A DNA stretch of 39,286 nt from an uncultured Gammaproteobacteria bacterium (GCA_905478855.1 CAJQKF010000150.1:1-39286), one strand, 5' to 3'. Positions 25,537-34,513 are shown, numbered from the stretch's first letter. Notes: a model not told the origin generated them from the sequence alone. A program made the numbers and translations.

Positions 25537-26502
25537 TGTCCCAGAGTTTTTGTTTTTCGGGAAGTTATTCAGCGTAGTAATGTACTCGATTAATCTACTT
25601 TCAAAATGACTATCGTTATACGCGATGTCTCTTTTCATCATGTTGTGCCAAAACGGATGGTATAAGGATATTCCGTTCTTAAGATAGCTTGCGCAGGCGC
25701 TTAGCGAAGAACGACTCATAATCAGGATGTCGCAGTTAATCATCCTGTCAAAAGTATCAAGCAATGCTTCGTTTATGTATTTTTTTAAATTTGGGATTTG
25801 ATCAAATTCGTAGATTTGATAATTTGCCGGGGATATTAGTGCATTTTTCTCAATTCTATTTGATATTCCCGGATGATCCGATGTGACAAAAATAGTCGTA
25901 GTCGGCATGTCTGTATATAACTCGACAATACATTCAATATTATAGTTCTTACATATTCTGACTATCTTTTTGGCGATGCCTATATAGAAGCTATTCGGCA
26001 GCATTCTATGGGATTCGACTACAAATAATTCGCCTCTTCGTACATGAATGCCGATTGTGAAAATTAAGTTTTTCGGTTTCTTTGTTTCAAATAGGCCTTT
26101 TACATGGCGGTATATTTCCGGGTATTTATCAGTTATACAGTAAGGATAGGTGTACTGAACCAACGTGTTTTCAGGCACGTTGGTTAGTTGATCTTTATTA
26201 AGATCTTCACTAATTATGTCGTACTGCACGATATCCTCCATGGAAATATCCGAGTCCGGATAAAATCTGCTATTACATTCGTCAACAAAGTTTTGTGAGT
26301 TTTTCCTTGCCTGTAAAGCAGTCACTCCCTGATATCCAATATCGATCATAGGTGTATGAAAATACTTCAAGTTGTACTCCTTACATATGCAATAAACACC
26401 AAGTATTCTTTGCAGTTGAGCGCCGAATCCATCGTTATGGCCGGTTTTCCTGGTTAAGACTATGTTCGGTTTATTTTTGTTATGGTCAGGATTGTGCCAC
26501 AT
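25534..26502 (-). CDS. Fucosyltransferase-like glycosyltransferase
   Basis: This 322-residue soluble protein resembles alpha-fucosyltransferases of the GT11/GT23 kind. Near the N-terminus, GHNDGFGAQLQRILGVYCIC parallels the G-x-G-N-Q motif of these enzymes. G-I-H-V-R-R-G-E (residues 151-158) matches the H-x-R-R-G-D/E motif that contacts GDP-fucose. ILIMSRSSLSACASYL (259-274) matches the conserved third motif, normally S-x-S-T/S-F-S. There is no membrane anchor. GGAG lies ten bases before the ATG. It follows the 1115-residue glycosyltransferase by 48 bases on the same strand and is surely co-transcribed. The acceptor is unknown. Confidence 0.75.
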   Translation of the reverse strand: MWHNPDHNKNKPNIVLTRKTGHNDGFGAQLQRILGVYCICKEYNLKYFHTPMIDIGYQGVTALQARKNSQNFVDECNSRFYPDSDISMEDIVQYDIISEDLNKDQLTNVPENTLVQYTYPYCITDKYPEIYRHVKGLFETKKPKNLIFTIGIHVRRGELFVVESHRMLPNSFYIGIAKKIVRICKNYNIECIVELYTDMPTTTIFVTSDHPGISNRIEKNALISPANYQIYEFDQIPNLKKYINEALLDTFDRMINCDILIMSRSSLSACASYLKNGISLYHPFWHNMMKRDIAYNDSHFESRLIEYITTLNNFPKNKNSGT

Positions 26503-26550
26503 GTGAATATTGCTCCTGATGGAAATTTTTTTCGGTGGTTCATGCCCGGT

Positions 26551-29500
26551 CTAACGATGATAATTATCAATATATATATCAACCATTCTTTGCCTTATGA
26601 GGTCTTCACGCAGGCTGGAGTAGTAGTCTCGCATATAGGTGGTGGCTTTTTGTGATATTTCCTTGCAACGTTTATCATTTATACGACACCACTCCAGCTT
26701 CTCTTCCAGATCGCTAAAATCAACCGAAAGCGGTACGAAATGAACCCATGGTTGTAATGACCGGAAAATTATATTTTCGAAGACCGCAGGGGGTGTAAGA
26801 ACCAGACTGTTCGAGTGCAGTGCCCACGGTAGCTGGCTGGGATAATCATTCCCTTCCACAACTATAAGAAATTTATAGTTGAGCAGTTCCGTAAAATGTT
26901 TACGATCTTTTTTAAAATGTCGATCAGTCAATGCTTGTTTAGCGTAGTTATCCATTTGACAAAAACCCGAAAAGCCTACATTGATCGTTGGATGTTCTAA
27001 ATATTGTTGAACGAGTTGTAGGCGATTAGCCTTTTGTCTGAGTTCCGTTGATTGCTTATGTTTCCATATAGAAGGTTTCGTGCCCAAGGCGCGTATCTCA
27101 TCCGAGGTTCTATTGTAGATCGACATGCCTGTAGAGGAACCTCTCCATACGGGAATAGATATTTTTTCATCCCACGGAATATCGTATTGGTGGATACTCA
27201 TACCATAGTTACTAGAAGCAATCGTTTGGTAGCCTTGAAGAGGCCACAGGATGACGTTGTCATACCCTACAGGTCGGCTATGAGCAATATGCGGAACATT
27301 ATTTGCACCTTGGCTTCCATCCCCAAACGTTGGAAACAAATTAACACTTGCTGATGCCGGAATATACTTCAGAATGCTATGTGCAAATTTTGCCGTCCTT
27401 GTCCTTGGGTTACTAACGGTGTGAATTTTTCCATTACGAATCTGGACGATCCCTTCAGTGTTGTGGCCGAATGCATTTTTAACTATAAGCGGGTCACAAT
27501 AGGTTTTTTCATTATAATAGCGACCACAACGAAATCTCACTTCGTCTTCAATTTCTGATGCATAATCATCCGGTATTCGGAGTCCTTTAGTGACATGGAT
27601 CGCTTGAATCCACTGAACACGAATATCGATAACTCTATGTTGAAGAAGTGTATACAAAACAAGCAAGATGTCCGTGCGTATGGTATCGCTAATTTTAGGA
27701 AATTGATTCTGTGTTTCCTTTATAATTGAATCGATACTATCTCGTCCGGTAACTTTATCCAGGATGTATAATGAGGATTCGTTCAGAAGCAGATCATCCT
27801 TTATCGCCTCGCTTCGCATATAGTGTTTCGAAGAGTGTATGATTATTTTAGGGACGATAATCTTGAAGGGTACCAGCAGGCTGAGATTCGTACGGTTGCA
27901 AAATTCCCCGTAATCTTTGACCAGCGGCATGAGCTGCGAAATTTTGTTTTGCGGACGATTATAATTTGTACCTTCATTATTCCGAATTATTGATTTCCCT
28001 ATACAAATATAGTGACAACCCATTTCTCGAAACGTTTCGATTGTTTCTGGTTCGAAAATCAGCTGCCAGTTAAACGATCGACTCGCAACCCGATAACTCT
28101 GATCTGAACTAACGTAACTACCGTACAGATCGTAAATTGATGCTGCTATATCAGTATTATCCAGGTTTCGTATATAGGCTTTCCACATTGGTAATCTGTG
28201 GTTGTGCTCAATATGTTTCTGAAGTTGCCTTATAATTTTTCTATTAACAAGGAGAAAATTTCCGCACCCTGAAGTAGTTGTTATATTCTTATTGATACTC
28301 GGGATTAAGCGGGATACATGGGGCAGGAGAGTTCGCGCAACGTTACCACCGGCATCAATATATTCGCTGCCATTATCCAGAACTCCAATGGTATTTAGGA
28401 ATATCACGTCGGGTTCTACTAATAATACATATTGAGCTTGCCCGTTCTCCAAAAGTGGGGAATAGAGTTTTATTAGTTCCTGGTAAACGTTATCGAGTTG
28501 GTTTTCGTTACCGGTTTTCGTAAGCTCAAGGGCTACTTCCTTCTTAGAAAATGGAAAAATCTCAAGCGAAAGAACACGTTCTGATGTAATGGAATCATCG
28601 ATTGATACTATTGAAATGCGGTTTGCGCCATATAGTCTTTCCTGAATGCTTTTGATACACAAATCTAAATGTGTTCCATTAGACTTAGCCACTGGTATGA
28701 TGACGTCGGCGGTAACAGAATTTTCCTGAGTATATAGCTCTGTTGCCGTTCTCCCGCTTAACACTCGACTTATTTCGGATATTTCGCCGCCCCACTCCGG
28801 TAGCGGATCAACCTGGTGAAACACATAGCGTTCTTCATCATGAACCAAGAGGTTAGTGCCGCGAGTTTGATCTTTATTATTCGCACCCAGATAATTCGAT
28901 AGCGGGAAGTGAATTACCTCTGCGGTGGATAACCATGCCGCCCACCAGGAGAATGTGCTAGCAGACATTACGATTTGTTTTGCTGCCATCAAAAACCCGA
29001 AGTCCTCGAGGATGTCTCCACTAATTAGCTCTGCTCGATATTTATACTGGAGATATAGTGCTATCGGATCGTCTTTATTTTCGCAAACGATAAATAAAGA
29101 TTCGTATTTTGATATATTTATAATTGATTCGTAGTATTGTGCCGTCAGTGGTCGAATATGACTGCGTTTGCCCGGGCTACGATTCCAAGACCACACATCA
29201 CCACTTCGAATATGAACCACAAGATCTTGCGGCCCCGGTGTTTTTGGTAGAACAAAGTCAGGTTTAAGCAGCGTGTTACGAATCTCTGCTTTATACGGCT
29301 TGTCTAAATGATATCTTTGAAAATAGCCATGAATATGAATGGGTCTTGGTGTTTTGTCGAAAACAACGGGGTCTAGCGACTCCTCACAATCATCTAGAAC
29401 TTGAACATTGATGGATTCAGTGATGGCCGGAGGGCTATCGCAGTTCTTGTGAATGGTGTTTGGAAAACCCTCGATGGGTCTTGTATGTAATTCAAAACCT

Positions 29501-29898
29501 AATTCATTAGCGAGTATTCGACCGAGTGTATAATTGAAAAGGTTGTTTCCTAATCTGCCCAGATAACTAACGTATACTTTCCCTCTGGTTGCGCCTAGTG
29601 GTGTGTCTTCTATAAGAATGCCGTGCTTAATTAAATCATCGGTAAGTTCATAAATATCACGTCTAATGGTAGCTATGTCCCCTTGTACCGATTGTTGAAC
29701 GTGATCGGCTATCTTAGTTACGCTAAGATTGTGAGCCGCGATTTGCCATATCAATGCCGTACTGTCATTGCATGCCAACCTCAACTGCTTTTTTTTATGC
29801 CATAAGACAAACCTAGTTGTTTTCTCCTTATGCCACCGAATAAGGTTGTTACTTTTTGTTCTGAGCGTGTATTCAGAATTTCGGCGTAATTTTATCAA
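26551..29898 (-). CDS. Five-domain protein: PqqD-like, GT11 fucosyltransferase, GT-A-like, PqqD-like, CAP10/GT90
   Basis: This 1115-residue cytoplasmic protein has, in order: a PqqD-like winged domain (about 20-97; NDSTALIWQIA, DLIKHGIL); an alpha-1,2-fucosyltransferase GT11 module (about 105-345), with GRLGNNLFNYTLGRILA, VHIRSGD at 228-234 and SASTFSWWAAWL at 312-323; a GT-A-like module (about 395-640), with DVIIPVAKSNG and an acidic LLVEPDVIF; a second PqqD-like domain (about 690-762; NESSLYILDKVTG, LLQHRVIDI); and a CAP10/GT90 module (about 785-1112), with VWRGSSTG, LLNYKFLIVVEGND and PWVHFVPLSVDFSDLEEKLEW. PqqD-type domains bind leader peptides in RiPP pathways; GT90 includes protein O-glucosyl and capsule xylosyl transferases. 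The start is TTG, as an in-frame stop lies just upstream. Peptide-guided glycosylation is inference. Confidence 0.8.
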   Translation of the reverse strand: MIKLRRNSEYTLRTKSNNLIRWHKEKTTRFVLWHKKKQLRLACNDSTALIWQIAAHNLSVTKIADHVQQSVQGDIATIRRDIYELTDDLIKHGILIEDTPLGATRGKVYVSYLGRLGNNLFNYTLGRILANELGFELHTRPIEGFPNTIHKNCDSPPAITESINVQVLDDCEESLDPVVFDKTPRPIHIHGYFQRYHLDKPYKAEIRNTLLKPDFVLPKTPGPQDLVVHIRSGDVWSWNRSPGKRSHIRPLTAQYYESIINISKYESLFIVCENKDDPIALYLQYKYRAELISGDILEDFGFLMAAKQIVMSASTFSWWAAWLSTAEVIHFPLSNYLGANNKDQTRGTNLLVHDEERYVFHQVDPLPEWGGEISEISRVLSGRTATELYTQENSVTADVIIPVAKSNGTHLDLCIKSIQERLYGANRISIVSIDDSITSERVLSLEIFPFSKKEVALELTKTGNENQLDNVYQELIKLYSPLLENGQAQYVLLVEPDVIFLNTIGVLDNGSEYIDAGGNVARTLLPHVSRLIPSINKNITTTSGCGNFLLVNRKIIRQLQKHIEHNHRLPMWKAYIRNLDNTDIAASIYDLYGSYVSSDQSYRVASRSFNWQLIFEPETIETFREMGCHYICIGKSIIRNNEGTNYNRPQNKISQLMPLVKDYGEFCNRTNLSLLVPFKIIVPKIIIHSSKHYMRSEAIKDDLLLNESSLYILDKVTGRDSIDSIIKETQNQFPKISDTIRTDILLVLYTLLQHRVIDIRVQWIQAIHVTKGLRIPDDYASEIEDEVRFRCGRYYNEKTYCDPLIVKNAFGHNTEGIVQIRNGKIHTVSNPRTRTAKFAHSILKYIPASASVNLFPTFGDGSQGANNVPHIAHSRPVGYDNVILWPLQGYQTIASSNYGMSIHQYDIPWDEKISIPVWRGSSTGMSIYNRTSDEIRALGTKPSIWKHKQSTELRQKANRLQLVQQYLEHPTINVGFSGFCQMDNYAKQALTDRHFKKDRKHFTELLNYKFLIVVEGNDYPSQLPWALHSNSLVLTPPAVFENIIFRSLQPWVHFVPLSVDFSDLEEKLEWCRINDKRCKEISQKATTYMRDYYSSLREDLIRQRMVDIYIDNYHR

Positions 29899-29958
29899 CC
29901 TAAATTTTTCCTATTAAGGTAGCAAATCTAATAAAAATTTATTGCATTAATATTATCG

Positions 29959-29987
29959 CTCTAATGATCTAACGTAGAACATTAGAG
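29959..29987. repeat. Inverted repeat between hydroxylase and multidomain glycosyltransferase
   Basis: CTCTAATG and CATTAGAG are perfect eight-base arms separated by 13 bases in the 165-base gap. It could be a hairpin in the transcript after the hydroxylase gene or an operator for the glycosyltransferase gene. No T-run follows on the minus strand. Confidence 0.4.
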
Positions 29988-30063
29988 TTCTGAGTATTGG
30001 ATACAACGAGCAGACTCTGTAGTACGTAGGACCTGGCTAGAAGGGTTGCATTAAAGATGATCT

Positions 30064-30972
30064 TTAAAAAAATATAAGCCACATAATACCCGCATAAAGT
30101 AGGAACTTAGTGGCGTAATAGCTTTTACGGAACCGCCGTTTAAACACACGGGTTTTTTGAAAGGCTGGATATAAAATACGGTCGTAGAAGCCATTTACCG
30201 TGCTTTTTTGCGCCTGTTCGTTATTATCGCCGGCCGTTAGAAAGCAGATAATCTTGTGAGTACGAAGCGCAAACCATGTGGAAATCGCACCTCGCATAGG
30301 TCGTTGAAGATCACAAAAGAGTATCAAACGTTCTTCATTTGTCCCGTTGGTCGCTTCGTGAATAAAGGTCTCATCGAAAATAACGTCTTCACCATCTTTC
30401 CAAAAATACGTTTCACCATCGACTATGATTCGACAGGCTGCGGAATTTGGCGTAACCAAACCGAGATGGTAACGTAGTGAGACTGAAAAAGGATCCCGAT
30501 GCGGCTTAAGTGTTTTCCCTGGATTTAAACGAGCAATTAAAGCCGAGTTAATACTGGGGATATTGTTTATCATAGCCAATGTTTTTGGCATGTACCGCTT
30601 AGCTTCTTGGTATTCTTTTCCATACCAGGTTAAATAAAACCGGCGCCATCGATCATCGTTGTAAAAGGATCTAAACGCTACACCAGCTCCGGATTTCACG
30701 TGCCCTTGTTGATTTAATGCGACAACTTCGTCACGTATAGTCTCCCAATTATCACGCAGAACCTGTAGCTCGGGAAATTCTTTGCGATTTATAAAAGGTT
30801 CATTAGGCACTCGAGAAAACAAGTACCAAAATATATTGAAAGGTGCGAGTAAAGTTACGAAGCCTGCGATTCGTCGACGGAAAGGTGCTTTTACCTTGCC
30901 TCGTTGCTGCACATAAACAACAGATCCGACAAACCAAATAAGAAAGAATATCTTTAGAAAACCTACAATCAT
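30064..30972 (-). CDS. Membrane-anchored aspartyl/asparaginyl beta-hydroxylase family protein (LpxO-like)
   Basis: This 302-residue Fe(II)/2-oxoglutarate dioxygenase has a hydrophobic N-terminus (residues 1-21), a second hydrophobic stretch near 36-52 and a C-terminal one near 287-302. Iron ligands are visible as H158-R-D160 (LKPHRDPFS) and H205 (DETFIHEATN), and R215 is the likely 2-oxoglutarate Arg. The family includes LpxO, which hydroxylates lipid A acyl chains, and AspH, which hydroxylates Asp/Asn in EGF domains. The membrane segments favour LpxO-like topology. It is upstream of the PqqD-glycosyltransferase gene on the same strand (165-base gap), which leaves a peptide or protein substrate open. 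Confidence 0.85.
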   Translation of the reverse strand: MIVGFLKIFFLIWFVGSVVYVQQRGKVKAPFRRRIAGFVTLLAPFNIFWYLFSRVPNEPFINRKEFPELQVLRDNWETIRDEVVALNQQGHVKSGAGVAFRSFYNDDRWRRFYLTWYGKEYQEAKRYMPKTLAMINNIPSINSALIARLNPGKTLKPHRDPFSVSLRYHLGLVTPNSAACRIIVDGETYFWKDGEDVIFDETFIHEATNGTNEERLILFCDLQRPMRGAISTWFALRTHKIICFLTAGDNNEQAQKSTVNGFYDRILYPAFQKTRVFKRRFRKSYYATKFLLYAGIMWLIFF

Positions 30973-31014
30973 GGACTTATTAATTAAAAAGCATAGTATT
31001 TATGGAGTAGACAA

Positions 31015-31191
31015 GTGCATAGCAAACAGCGTTATGAACGTTCGTTGGAAATGAAAAAAAGAATAGCATTAATGCAGCAGAAAGTAATGGATAAGTTAAA
31101 CGTCCACTACTTTATGAAGGAGTTAATTAAACGAGGTGGAGAATCGATTAACCTGAATATGGCTAAACTGTTTCAAAGGGTGGCCTCTTGA
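31015..31191 (+). CDS. Small basic protein of unknown function
   Basis: This is a 58-codon plus-strand frame with a GTG start and a well placed GGAG (seven bases upstream). The product, from MHSKQRYERSLEMKKRIALM to QRVAS, is basic, probably helical, and lacks Cys and a signal peptide. In-frame stops upstream fix the GTG as the earliest start. It is divergent from the hydroxylase gene (42-base gap) and converges on the amidoligase gene. I know no family for it. The ribosome site and coding-like composition support it moderately. Confidence 0.45.
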   Translation: MHSKQRYERSLEMKKRIALMQQKVMDKLNVHYFMKELIKRGGESINLNMAKLFQRVAS

Positions 31192-31254
31192 CCATTATCG
31201 ATTTCGGCCATATAAGCATTCAAAAGTTTGAGATATGATAACCGTCCCTTGCTT

Positions 31255-32352
31255 TTATTGAAATATTAACTTGGTTTTCCAACACTTTTGAAGCGAGGTT
31301 TCTAAGGGTAGCACTTCTAATAGTTGCTCCAGAGTAGACGGTACGGGTTTTAGTTTGTTCCCGGAATTAACGGCAAAGTTTAGAATAGATTCAAACAAGC
31401 CGGCCGCTTCTATAACCGTTTGTGCGTCAAGCCATACTGGGAAAATACGTACTTCGAAGGTTTTTTTATTAGGCACAGCATAGATGAAATTTCTAATATT
31501 AAAGTCGCAATATTTGCTCAACTTTAACGGTAGTAGTTGAGTTCTGGCTTGTTCCCAAGACGTTTCATTCAAAAATTCAGGTGATTGTACAATCTTTTCT
31601 AGTTCTTCAGGCCAGTTACCTAGACGACGACACTGGGGATTTGTGTGAACTAACTGTTTTAGTGCAGGACCATGGACCGATAGTATCCGGACTAGATTCG
31701 CTAACACAAAAGGATGGCATAGTTGGGTAGCGTCAAAGTGTATATGTGTGGCGCCCTCAAGGGGCGCTGTAAAGCCTAATTTAGCAGCAGGTGCTAACAA
31801 AGAATTGAGTCGCTTTAGGTGGTCGGTATCGATGGGTGGTGTTACCAGTTCGCAAGGGCGTTCACGTTCCCCCGGCAACGGCGAGGCGATCGCAATGGGC
31901 GCACCATGGTCATCGGCAACCCGAATCATGCCTTCGGAATTGCTTGTGGCTTGGGTGCCAAACAACGTGGCGATGGGTTCTAACACCTGTTCTATCGGTG
32001 CAGCCGCATTGCTTTGTTGCATAACTAGTTTTAACAGACGTGTGTCATCACTGACTATTCGATACCAACCGGGTAGCGATGGAAATTGCTTTCTTAAGTT
32101 ATTTTGTAGTGTTAAATCATCGACACAAAGTGCAACTAATTTTCCTGCTGCGTCGACTACCTCAAACCCCAACGTGAGATTCTCAAAAATAGGTGTTCCA
32201 GGTGTTTTGCCAAGCTCGGCCTGCGGGTGAAAGAAACGTCTGACTTTTCCGTTATGGTGCTTCGCCAAAAGTTCTGCTAAATCCCGTCGACTCTTGCCTG
32301 GTGGCGCTAATAACTCAATCTCAACGCCAATCTTCCAATGCAGCAGTGTCAT
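31255..32352 (-). CDS. Putative amidoligase (COOH-NH2 ligase family)
   Basis: This 365-residue protein matches the amidoligase family related to the glutamine synthetase and glutamate-cysteine ligase fold, proposed to form amide or peptide bonds with ATP. Visible landmarks are the opening strand GVEIELLAPPG (about 9-19), PCELVTPPI (about 176) with a likely metal-binding Glu, THIHFDA (about 207) and FEVRIFP (about 310). A region about 45-130 between strands is less conserved. There is no signal peptide. It follows the small secreted protein gene by 41 bases on the same strand. Amidoligases in bacteria often sit in peptide-modification or cell-wall-like clusters; a role here with the neighbouring peptide and glycosyltransferase genes is possible but not shown. 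Confidence 0.7.
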   Translation of the reverse strand: MTLLHWKIGVEIELLAPPGKSRRDLAELLAKHHNGKVRRFFHPQAELGKTPGTPIFENLTLGFEVVDAAGKLVALCVDDLTLQNNLRKQFPSLPGWYRIVSDDTRLLKLVMQQSNAAAPIEQVLEPIATLFGTQATSNSEGMIRVADDHGAPIAIASPLPGERERPCELVTPPIDTDHLKRLNSLLAPAAKLGFTAPLEGATHIHFDATQLCHPFVLANLVRILSVHGPALKQLVHTNPQCRRLGNWPEELEKIVQSPEFLNETSWEQARTQLLPLKLSKYCDFNIRNFIYAVPNKKTFEVRIFPVWLDAQTVIEAAGLFESILNFAVNSGNKLKPVPSTLEQLLEVLPLETSLQKCWKTKLIFQ

Positions 32353-32393
32353 GCAAAAAGTCTAAAAGCGACCTGGGGAGGAGATTGAAGTGC

Positions 32394-32903
32394 TTAGCAA
32401 CCCGACTGGTAAGCTGTCTCCAACTTATCGGCAACGTCTTCTCGAAGGCCCCATAGTATGCCGAGACCGAGCTTTGCATCTATTACTGATGTATTCCAGA
32501 AGCATGCAAGGGTTTGTGCATCTTCGTAGCCATAACCTGATTCGTCATAGTAGCAGCCTGGAAATTGGATGTGTTGCGGCAATGGGTCGTTGCTTGCAAT
32601 AGCTTCAATTTTCGGTTCAATATAATTAACCAACAGATCGTCGCCAGCTGCGAGCTTCCAACCGCCGCGAAGTTTTGAATCATAGACGGCTTCGTCATCT
32701 TCACTACCATACCACCACATGGAAAGCGCCATGGCATCACAATAGTTGTAGCCTGATTGATAATACGTATCAATCAGTGGTTGTGGATCTTCTTCATTCC
32801 AGCCAGCAGCTGTTACTGTTGAACTCCATAATACTGTTGAGATCGCCAAAGCTAATGCAGTTTTTGCAAAAAATTTTGGGGCGTGGTTAGGAATGAGATT
32901 CAT
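32394..32903 (-). CDS. Small secreted cysteine-containing protein, unknown function
   Basis: This 169-residue protein has a signal peptide (residues about 1-33, hydrophobic core LALAISTVLW, likely cleavage in TVTAAG). The mature part of about 135 residues is acidic and rich in Tyr and Trp, with four Cys (in YNYCDAM, FPGCYYDE, LACFW and the C-terminal SGC), which suggests two disulfides in the periplasm or outside. No family was recognised. It is encoded directly upstream of the amidoligase gene, so it could be the substrate or a functional partner of that enzyme; this rests only on position. Confidence 0.75.
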   Translation of the reverse strand: MNLIPNHAPKFFAKTALALAISTVLWSSTVTAAGWNEEDPQPLIDTYYQSGYNYCDAMALSMWWYGSEDDEAVYDSKLRGGWKLAAGDDLLVNYIEPKIEAIASNDPLPQHIQFPGCYYDESGYGYEDAQTLACFWNTSVIDAKLGLGILWGLREDVADKLETAYQSGC

Positions 32904-33075
32904 AGTAGTAACACCATATCAGGTCTATGTGGGTGTATCTATCAAACCATGGAGTGACTCAATATTTAAAAATAATCAACGATAGTATATCGTGGATCTT
33001 CGCTAACTGTATATCTATTACTAATAAAAATCACGAACTCCAAACAACCTACGCGGGTATTTCGCTGCACCCCAT

Positions 33076-34185
33076 TTAAGATTGCACTACTGGTTGTGCA
33101 GGCGGTAATCCGTTAGGGATATGAATTGTTGAGGTGGGAAAGGCTACCTCGGCACCGTGTGCTTTAATAATGGCAAGAATTTTAAGCAGCACATCCTGCT
33201 TGATCTCGTGGTACTTCACCCATCCGGTAGTCTTAGTAAAACAGTAAATAAAGAAGTCCAGGGATGAAGGCGCAAAGGCATTAAAGTTGACCATTAGGGT
33301 TAGGTCCGCGGCAATCTCCGGATGAGTGCGCAACATTGCAGCAACATCTTTCACTACACCGGACATATTGTCGGCGTCGTCATAGCGAATTCCAACGACT
33401 TCGTAGATGCGACGATTTTGCATTCTGGAGGGGTTCTCCACAGAGATGCTGGTGAAGGTAGAGTTCGGTACATACAGCGGGCGGCTATCGAAAGTGCGAA
33501 TACGCGTTTGACGCCAGCCAATATTTTCCACGGTACCTTCAATTTCCTGGTCCGGTGAGCGAACCCAATCGCCCACCGCAAACGGACGATCAAGATACAC
33601 CATTAACCCGCCAAAGAAATTGGCCAACAGATCTTTGGCCGCAAAGCCAACGGCTATACCACCGATGCCACCAAACGCAAGCACTCCAGAAATACTGAAG
33701 CCTAGAGTCTGCAACGCCACCAATGTTGCGGTGATAAGAACTGATAGTCGTAGCAATTTGGCTATAGCGTCGAGTGTCGTTTTATCAATGGGCACGCCTT
33801 TTCTCTGGCGCTCGGCGATCAGGTTTATTTCGATATTCTTGATCAGCCGAACCATGAACCAAGCCATATTTGCAATGATGCCTAAATCGCGGATGGGTTC
33901 AACGGCTTCAAAAATGGTCGCGCCAGCGTCGCGCTGAATAATCTCAATAGCGAATGCAAGTCCAATGACCCAAATCAGCACGCCAAGCGGCCTGCGTAAT
34001 GCGTTTATTACCACGCCATCCCAAATAGTTGGGCTTCTTTTCAGGGTTTTTTCCAAGCGCTTCATTGTGCGACGCTGGAAGAAATTCACTAGTAGTGTGA
34101 TAAAGACTACCGCAAACACCTGCACCACCCAAGAGTCCAGGCCAATGGAAGATAAATAGCCACTAATAAATTCGCTTTGTTCCAT
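33076..34185 (-). CDS. MscS-family mechanosensitive ion channel
   Basis: This 369-residue inner-membrane channel opens on membrane tension to release solutes during osmotic downshock. Four to five hydrophobic segments precede the pore helix, GGIGGIAVGFAAKDLLANFFGG (around residues 175-200), which has the Gly/Ala-rich pattern of MscS TM3. The beta domain begins RPFAVGDWVRSP, and ENIGWRQTRIRTFD and VPNS are further MscS landmarks. The length and extra N-terminal helices resemble YnaI/YbdG-like members rather than short MscS. The gene stands alone. Confidence 0.92.
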   Translation of the reverse strand: MEQSEFISGYLSSIGLDSWVVQVFAVVFITLLVNFFQRRTMKRLEKTLKRSPTIWDGVVINALRRPLGVLIWVIGLAFAIEIIQRDAGATIFEAVEPIRDLGIIANMAWFMVRLIKNIEINLIAERQRKGVPIDKTTLDAIAKLLRLSVLITATLVALQTLGFSISGVLAFGGIGGIAVGFAAKDLLANFFGGLMVYLDRPFAVGDWVRSPDQEIEGTVENIGWRQTRIRTFDSRPLYVPNSTFTSISVENPSRMQNRRIYEVVGIRYDDADNMSGVVKDVAAMLRTHPEIAADLTLMVNFNAFAPSSLDFFIYCFTKTTGWVKYHEIKQDVLLKILAIIKAHGAEVAFPTSTIHIPNGLPPAQPVVQS

Positions 34186-34513
34186 GCCTTATTCTCATTA
34201 ATCGGTGGTTAATATGTTTGATGCCAGTTATGTGTTTACTATTTTGGCGCTGGGCAATTGGGATGGCCCAATTTTACCTGCATTCATTAGATAACGCCTG
34301 TGTTTATAGCGCCGCAATTTTTAAGAATAGGGCAATGAACTTACTCCGCTTTTTGTCAAAGAGTGGGTTGCTTGGGCAACCGAACAGTCGTAAAGGCGCA
34401 TAATTGAGTTTCCGCAGTTCTTATCTACATCGACTGTTGCACGCTCTTTCGAGTAAATAAAAGGTGCGATACACTAGTAGCTAGATGCAGACCACATACT
34501 CTACGAGGACACA
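34186..34513. other. Intergenic region, no gene seen
   Basis: This 328-base stretch separates two divergent genes. It should hold both promoters. A TACACT near 34470 and a TTGCAC near 34437 are possible boxes, but their spacing is poor. The short frames in it have no ribosome sites and look accidental. Confidence 0.4.

Noticed and set aside
25534..30972. Ordinary O-antigen or capsule locus
   Set aside because: No polymerase, flippase, ABC exporter or sugar-nucleotide synthesis genes are nearby, and PqqD-like domains are not part of such loci.
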